From JAIEOG01 sp964519985 (lineage in GTDB: Bacteria > Bdellovibrionota > FAC87 > UBA2466): 64,000 nt of DNA. The notes beneath the pieces are model-generated. The model ran no database searches. It was not told the DNA's origin and saw nothing but the letters and a program-made list of their open reading frames with translations. Position numbers and translations under genes: made by a program. Of this stretch, positions 59,211 through 64,000 are shown in pieces. Where the stretch lies: assembly GCA_964519985.1 (NCBI GenBank), contig CAZFMF010000001.1:124001-188000 (forward strand), in the 5' to 3' direction. How positions within the stretch are numbered: position 1 is the first letter of the stretch; every line of letters starts with the position of its first letter.

Positions 59211-60407
59211 ATGAAGCGCTGGCTGGCGGTTTTCTTCCCGATCCTATCCACTTGGGCGTGGGGTTCCGATCGCACTCACTACCTCTTGCTACCGGATCCG
59301 ATTCCGGCCGTGACGCGCCAGATCCAACCCGCCCAGTTGATAGCTTTCGAGGGTGGAGTTTCGTTGGTTCGGGTTTCGGAAACGGAAATCGAGGCTTTTA
59401 GTGCGGCCATTCATCAGAACTTGGGGGCCTGCGGAGGCTTTTTCGATGTTACTGAAGAAATCGAAAACGGGGTCTTGGCTGAGCACTTGGTTTTAAAAGA
59501 AATTGCGCATCGGCGGCACGGAGTATCGACCGCGGTGGTTGCGCCCGCGGCGATTCGGATCCGTCGGGAAGTCGCGCGCTTGGTCGCCAATGGGAACGAG
59601 TCGCGCTATTGGCAGGCGCTGACTGCGTTAACCCAGTTTCCCGATCGCTCGGCCACCAGCGCCAACGGCAAAAAGGCGGCGGATTATTTGAAAACCGAGG
59701 CCACCCGGATCGCGGGTGGGTTGCCTGGTTTTAAGGCCGATTTCGTCGCGACCGGAACGCTCTACGTGCAGCCGTCTCTGGTGGTTACGCTACCCGGGAC
59801 AGATCCGAGTCTGCCCGGCGTCGTGATTGGTGCGCACATGGATACCTATTCGAACGCGAAACCAGGGGCCGATGATGATGCTTCCGGTTCGGCGCTCGTG
59901 CTGGAAGCGTTGCAAACTGTCGCCGATGTTTCTTCCTGGGGCGCATTCAAACATACCGTGTACTTCGTATGGTACTCGGCGGAAGAGCGTGGCCTAGTGG
60001 GTTCGAGTTACGTGGTGAAATGGTTCAAAGCCAATCAGCTCGCGGTAAAGAGTGTCATTCAGCTGGATATGATCGGATTCAACAGTGACGATGATGCAAA
60101 CGACATCTATTTACTTACCGATAACGTCGATCCCAAGCTCACCGCTGAGCTCCGACAGATTATCACCGCCTACACCGCGGCCACCGTCAGCACGACGAAG
60201 TGCGGATACGCTTGCAGCGATCATGCGAGTTGGAATCGCGCCGGCGTTCCGGTCGCCGTGCCGTTCGAGGCCAGCTTCGACAATATGAATACCCATATTC
60301 ACACCGGGAGCGACACGCTTAAGCATGTCGATTCCGCACACGCATTTCGCTTTGTGCAGGTTGCGCTGGCATTTCTCGGGGAGAATGCTGTGTTCACCGA
60401 GCTCTGA
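59211..60407 (+). CDS. Exported M28 aminopeptidase (leucyl aminopeptidase, Aeromonas type)
   Basis: Protein of 398 residues with a signal peptide (MKRWLAVFFPILSTWAWG) and a propeptide-like N-terminus. Zinc set is complete: His209 in GAHMDTY, bridging Asp222 in ADDDASG, catalytic Glu258 with Glu259 in SAEERGLVG, Asp286 in QLDMIGF and His364 in THIHTGSD; the CGYAC pair (Cys331, Cys335) matches the disulfide near the active site of Aeromonas aminopeptidase. It removes N-terminal hydrophobic residues outside the cell. Useful for protein feeding by a predator. Confidence 0.95.
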   Translation: MKRWLAVFFPILSTWAWGSDRTHYLLLPDPIPAVTRQIQPAQLIAFEGGVSLVRVSETEIEAFSAAIHQNLGACGGFFDVTEEIENGVLAEHLVLKEIAHRRHGVSTAVVAPAAIRIRREVARLVANGNESRYWQALTALTQFPDRSATSANGKKAADYLKTEATRIAGGLPGFKADFVATGTLYVQPSLVVTLPGTDPSLPGVVIGAHMDTYSNAKPGADDDASGSALVLEALQTVADVSSWGAFKHTVYFVWYSAEERGLVGSSYVVKWFKANQLAVKSVIQLDMIGFNSDDDANDIYLLTDNVDPKLTAELRQIITAYTAATVSTTKCGYACSDHASWNRAGVPVAVPFEASFDNMNTHIHTGSDTLKHVDSAHAFRFVQVALAFLGENAVFTEL

Positions 60408-60408
60408 C

Positions 60409-60576
60409 TTAGAGTATCTCGCCGCGCCGATTCGAAAACAGGACGATCATCACCACGATGGCAACGAGTAACGCGCCGCCACTCGGGAAGTAGCCCCAGC
60501 TATGGCTATAAGGCCACGCCGGAAGTAGCCCGATGATCAACAAGACAGCCAAAACGGTCAATAGTGCATTTAGCAT
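60409..60576 (-). CDS. DUF3309-type small membrane protein
   Basis: Protein of 55 residues from the ATG at 60576 (GGAGGG before it). Two membrane helices with the DUF3309 phrase LLIIGLLPAWPYSHSWGYFP followed by SGGALLVAIVVMIVLF. A widespread stress-associated mini-protein of unknown function. Its stop is 2 bp from that of the aminopeptidase on the other strand. Confidence 0.92.
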   Translation of the reverse strand: MLNALLTVLAVLLIIGLLPAWPYSHSWGYFPSGGALLVAIVVMIVLFSNRRGEIL

Positions 60577-60786
60577 AAGCAAACCCTCCACAGATTTACC
60601 TGCACGTGAAATGCCAAGCGCTAAAGCTGTGTTTGCTTAGCAGTGTGTTATTGAAAGCCGGCTCCAACCTGACGGTGAGCACGCGGCCTAGTGATTCAGG
60701 TTGATTTGAACCGGCCGGCTCGTCATCTGATACGTCCGCAAGGATCGAGCGTGTCCAACCGGGTTTAGCCGGGATAGAATAGATGC

Positions 60787-62166
60787 GTGGAAAATATTGA
60801 CTCACCGCTCACCCGTCGTCAGCAATGGAAAGCCATCCTCGGGATGGCTTGGCCCCTAATCATCGCCAATAGCTTTTGGAATTTGCAGATCACCATTGAT
60901 CGCATTTACCTGGGCACTTACTCGACCGAATCTCTGGCCGCCACCATTGCGGTCATGGGGGTTTTTTGGACGCCGATGGCGTTGCTTCAGCAGACGGCGG
61001 CCTATCTTACGACGTTCGTGGCCCAGTTCTACGGGGCCAAGCGCATGGATCGAATTGGCCCCGCGGTTTGGCAGTCGATCTACGTCAGCGTGATCGGCGG
61101 AAGTGCACTGCTACTCATGATCCCGGTCTCCAAGCCGCTCTTTGCTTTCATTGGACATTCGGAGGCGGTGCAACCCCTTGAAGTGGCTTACTTTAACGCG
61201 CTTTGTTATTCCGGCATGCCGGCGGCGTTGGTAGCGGCGGCGAGCAGTTTCTTCACCGGTCTGGGAAATACCCAGATCATCATGAAGATCAATTTCGTGG
61301 GCTTGGTCGCGAATATAATTTTCGACTATCTGATGATTTTCGGGAAGTTTGGGTTCCCGGAGATGGGCGCCGCCGGAGCCGGCTACGCGACGGCGGTGGC
61401 CAATTGGGTTTCGGCCATCTACGGCCTCCATCTGGTTTTTCACCGCCAGTTTGAAACGGAATACAAAGTCCGATCCGGTTGGCGTTGGGATTCGGATCTC
61501 ATGCGCCGGTTTATTAAGTTCGGCCTGCCCAGCGGTATGCAGTGGGCCCTGGAAGGCCTCGCCTTCACGGTCTTTCTGATTTTCGTGGGGCGGATGGAGA
61601 ATGGAGACGCGGCACTGGCCGGTAGCGGAATCGTGGTGACGGTAATGATGCTGGCGATCTTGCCGGCGATGGGCGTCGCTCAGGCGGTCTCGGTCCTGGT
61701 GGGGCAGCACCTGGGCGAGAAAAAGCCTGGCCTCGCCGAGGCCGCAACTTGGAGCGGGGTTCAGGTAGCGGTCATGTACATCGCCTCGGTTGGCATCACG
61801 TTCGTGCTCTTTCCGAGCTTCTACTTAAGCTGGTTTCACAACCCGAGTAATGCGGCACTCTGGGGGCACGTGCGGCTTATGGTGCCCTACCTCTTGATGT
61901 TCGTGGCGTTCTTTACTCTGTTCGACAGCATGAATCTGGTGTTTTCTTTCGCGCTCAAGGGCGCGGGCGATACGCGCTTTGTCACCCTGGTGGCACTCAC
62001 ACTGCCCTGGCCCTTAATGGTGTTTCCCACTTGGTGGCTGAAAGATCAGCCGGGCGCCATTTACTTAGCCTGGGCGGCGGTGAGTTGCTACGGGATCGGC
62101 CAAGCCGGCATTTTTTGCCGGCGATTTATCGGTGGGAAGTGGAAGCAAATGAGCGTGATTGGTTAG
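60787..62166 (+). CDS. MATE-family efflux transporter
   Basis: Protein of 459 residues starting with GTG 60787. Twelve membrane helices in two halves; typical MATE words are WPLIIANSFWNLQITIDRIY, TTFVAQFYGAKRMDRIGPAV, FGLPSGMQWALEGLAFTVFL and VAQAVSVLVGQHLGEKKPGL. The pattern is that of the NorM-type sodium- or proton-driven drug exporters. Monocistronic. Ends 4 bp into the next, convergent gene. Confidence 0.95.
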   Translation: MENIDSPLTRRQQWKAILGMAWPLIIANSFWNLQITIDRIYLGTYSTESLAATIAVMGVFWTPMALLQQTAAYLTTFVAQFYGAKRMDRIGPAVWQSIYVSVIGGSALLLMIPVSKPLFAFIGHSEAVQPLEVAYFNALCYSGMPAALVAAASSFFTGLGNTQIIMKINFVGLVANIIFDYLMIFGKFGFPEMGAAGAGYATAVANWVSAIYGLHLVFHRQFETEYKVRSGWRWDSDLMRRFIKFGLPSGMQWALEGLAFTVFLIFVGRMENGDAALAGSGIVVTVMMLAILPAMGVAQAVSVLVGQHLGEKKPGLAEAATWSGVQVAVMYIASVGITFVLFPSFYLSWFHNPSNAALWGHVRLMVPYLLMFVAFFTLFDSMNLVFSFALKGAGDTRFVTLVALTLPWPLMVFPTWWLKDQPGAIYLAWAAVSCYGIGQAGIFCRRFIGGKWKQMSVIG

Positions 62167-63485
62167 CGCACGTACTTCAGCGCATCGGTGTCGAGGGCGG
62201 TATTGGTGCAGTCAACGCCCGCACCGCCGAACGCCTCGATGCGAACGGTTTGGGCATCGTCGAGTTTTAGACGCAATACCCCGGCGAACGTCGTCGAACC
62301 ATCCAACCGCGTGAGATTCTCGTAACAGTATTCCACTCCGGTCGTGAGACTCCCGAAATTCCGGTTGGTCGTTCCTGCCGCCGCCACGGTGAATTCGTAG
62401 CGGCCGGGGTCCATCTCGGTGAGTGCGCCCCCGACAATCGGTAGCTCTTGACCGATAGAGAAAACCGGGTAATTGCGCGTTCCACCGGAATTCTTGTGAA
62501 TGCGATCGTTCACCATGGCGACGCTGTATTGGTCGGCGCCAAAGACTTGCACGCCGTCAGCTACTACGACCTCGTCGATAAGCTCTTTGATAAACCAGTT
62601 GCCCCGTCCGGCCGAACTGGCGCCGTCGTAAACAAACGTGCCGCAGTTCGTTCCATCCCAATCCCCCAGCGCATTGCCTTCAAAGTCGACGAGGTGCACA
62701 TCGGGATAGGCGGCGTCTTCCGGGTCCTGGGTGTAGTAGTTCAATGGGCAAGCAGCGTGACTCGGATCCAAGAAGGTCGGCAGTAGGGCTTCGACTTGAT
62801 CGTAGTTGGTGACGTCAACACCGATGAGATCTGTCACCGCGGTTAGCGATTGCCGGTAATACTTCGGCGTGGTGTAGGCCACGTCGACGGTCCGATCGTA
62901 AACGCCGAACGCCAGACCGTGATACCGTCCCGCCGATCCCAACGGCGTCCCCGATCGGATCGCGAGGCGCGGCAAGCGGTGGGTGCACTCGTCGAAATCA
63001 CCAAAGCGGTCGGTGTTGGAGACACATTCATCGCTCTCGGCCCAATTGGGTGACTTGTCTTCGATCTTTTCCAGCAATTCAGGAGACAGGCTGGTGAGAT
63101 TCTCAACGAAAGCGCGAACGTAGGCGCACGATTTGAAGAAAAGTTTGTACTCGGTATGATCGGCGGCCGTGTAGTGCTTGCTCTTGATGGCCATCAAATT
63201 CAGGTTTCCCGGCGAAACCACATTGAACTCAAAAAAAGTGGGGGGATTCGCCATCGCGTCGTCGACGATCGGGGCCACGTAAATCTTTCCCGCGGGAAAG
63301 ACCTCGAGACGCCCCGGGTCTAGATTTCCCATCGGTACGTATCCATAAATGCCGCTGGCATCAGAGACGGGGAGGGTATCAAAGAGCACGGTTGGGCATA
63401 CGGGCGTTTCCTCGCTCGTGCAGGCGACCGCCAGCCAGGCGAGTCCGGCAAAACCTAGCGTTTGGATTTTTTTCCAGCTGCACAT
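62163..63485 (-). CDS. Putative lipoprotein of unknown function
   Basis: Protein of 440 residues. N-terminus MCSWKKIQTLGFAGLAWLAV followed by ACTSEE, a lipoprotein-type signal with Cys22. Then ASGIYGYVPMGNLDPGRLEV and FFEFNVVSPGNLNLMAIKSK suggest beta domains; there are about 10 cysteines and many aromatic and Asp residues; the C-terminal 80 residues (GALTEMDPGRYEFTVAAAGT) read like an Ig-type or jelly-roll domain. No family recognised. Surface or outer-membrane role is inferred. Confidence 0.65.
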   Translation of the reverse strand: MCSWKKIQTLGFAGLAWLAVACTSEETPVCPTVLFDTLPVSDASGIYGYVPMGNLDPGRLEVFPAGKIYVAPIVDDAMANPPTFFEFNVVSPGNLNLMAIKSKHYTAADHTEYKLFFKSCAYVRAFVENLTSLSPELLEKIEDKSPNWAESDECVSNTDRFGDFDECTHRLPRLAIRSGTPLGSAGRYHGLAFGVYDRTVDVAYTTPKYYRQSLTAVTDLIGVDVTNYDQVEALLPTFLDPSHAACPLNYYTQDPEDAAYPDVHLVDFEGNALGDWDGTNCGTFVYDGASSAGRGNWFIKELIDEVVVADGVQVFGADQYSVAMVNDRIHKNSGGTRNYPVFSIGQELPIVGGALTEMDPGRYEFTVAAAGTTNRNFGSLTTGVEYCYENLTRLDGSTTFAGVLRLKLDDAQTVRIEAFGGAGVDCTNTALDTDALKYVR

Positions 63486-63614
63486 TCCGCGTGCCCTCGC
63501 TGGCCTATCGGCTAAAACCCCGATTTTCTAAAGGGATTTCGGCGCGGTTGGGTCGACTGGGTTTCGTGTTAGACTAGGACGAGATTCCTTCAAACCCTGA
63601 CATCGAGAACGAGT

Positions 63615-64000
63615 ATGGATTTTCAGTCCTTTAACGAGGTCCGATTTCAGCTCGATTTTTCCAAACGTCCGGGCCCTTTACTGCGTACGCTGATCTTTGA
63701 TGCGGCCCTGGCGGCGGTCATTGTCTACTGCTTTTACCGAAGGGGCCCCGCCGAGCGCGTGTTGGCCACCATTTTGTTGCCCATTCTTTTCTTCAATGGC
63801 TTTGCGCTGATGCACGAGGCGGTTCACCGATGCCTTTCCGAGCGGCGCTGGGTCAATGATTTGATCGGGGTACTCGGTGGAGCTCTGTGCTTTCTGCCCT
63901 TTGAACCGTGGCGTCTGATGCATATCGAGCACCATCAGTGGGCCGGCAATGTGGATAAGGATCCTGTTTACAAGCTGCGCAAAGACTACGATCCCCGGAA
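63615..64000 (+). CDS. Fatty-acid desaturase, 3' partial
   Basis: First 128 residues of a membrane desaturase or hydroxylase, cut by the window end. MDFQSFNEVRFQLDFSKRPG is followed by two hydrophobic helices (LLRTLIFDAALAAVIVYCFY and ILLPILFFNGFALM), the first His box MHEAVHR and the second HIEHHQW. The spacing H-x3-H and H-x2-HH matches the FA_desaturase family, of a different branch from the desaturase at 51484-52530 (beta-carotene hydroxylase/DesA-like). No evidence of the third box, outside the window. Confidence 0.85.
   Translation, partial: MDFQSFNEVRFQLDFSKRPGPLLRTLIFDAALAAVIVYCFYRRGPAERVLATILLPILFFNGFALMHEAVHRCLSERRWVNDLIGVLGGALCFLPFEPWRLMHIEHHQWAGNVDKDPVYKLRKDYDPR

Noticed and set aside
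1..64000. CRISPR array, rRNA operon or riboswitch
   Set aside because: No regularly spaced repeats of 24-40 bp, no rRNA-like segments and no known riboswitch core were seen by eye.

Overview
The window looks like a chromosome segment of a Gram-negative, free-living or predatory bacterium of moderately high GC content. About 25 products carry an N-terminal export signal and most of those match no family I recognise. The mix of exported hydrolases, exported orphan proteins, cytochrome-like proteins, fatty-acid desaturases and many stand-alone regulators would suit the Bdellovibrionota/Oligoflexia side of the old deltaproteobacteria. That placement is inference; there is no rRNA or marker gene here to prove it.

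Bases 1 to about 11.4 kb form a visibly AT-richer accessory island. It opens with a tyrosine recombinase. Next, on the minus strand, comes an apparent operon: an XRE regulator, a small exported protein, a nucleotide-cyclase-like protein of the Pycsar (PycC) type, and a 1684-residue STAND ATPase with an N-terminal PD-(D/E)xK-like nuclease segment. I consider this the most interesting system in the window: a probable anti-phage module pairing a cyclase with an Avs-like nuclease-ATPase. The island continues with a ribbon-helix-helix-like protein, a serine recombinase, a DUF4258/MqsA-like toxin-antitoxin pair, and two phage- or plasmid-type orphans. Bases 11.4-17.8 kb are a scrap zone: a gap without a confident gene, two recombinase-domain remnants, an IS481-type transposase fragment, a four-helix-bundle gene preceded by inverted repeats and a tRNA-3'-end-like sequence, and a lytic transglycosylase with a frameshifted exported partner.

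From about 17.9 kb to the end the sequence looks like core or lineage-specific chromosome: an RhlE-type RNA helicase, a hipBA module with three identical palindromic operators, a polysaccharide deacetylase, two LysR regulators, two M28 peptidases, an M14 aspartoacylase-like enzyme, an old-yellow-enzyme reductase, a GST followed by a Bcr/CflA-type exporter, a second MFS and a MATE exporter, a response-regulator/histidine-kinase hybrid, a copper-storage-like protein divergent from a Spy/CpxP-like protein, and two fatty-acid desaturases (one cut by the window end).

Several exported proteins here are odd. They include an exported ATP-grasp protein, a sigma-70-like protein with a signal-type N-terminus, a three-repeat fascin-like protein, and a family of three paralogous exported proteins ending in an Ala-Ala-Ser-Phe/Tyr-Phe-type tail. 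Several genes carry frameshifts (15.7-16.3 kb, 34.2-34.4 kb, 39.0-39.2 kb), which may be true decay or sequence error.
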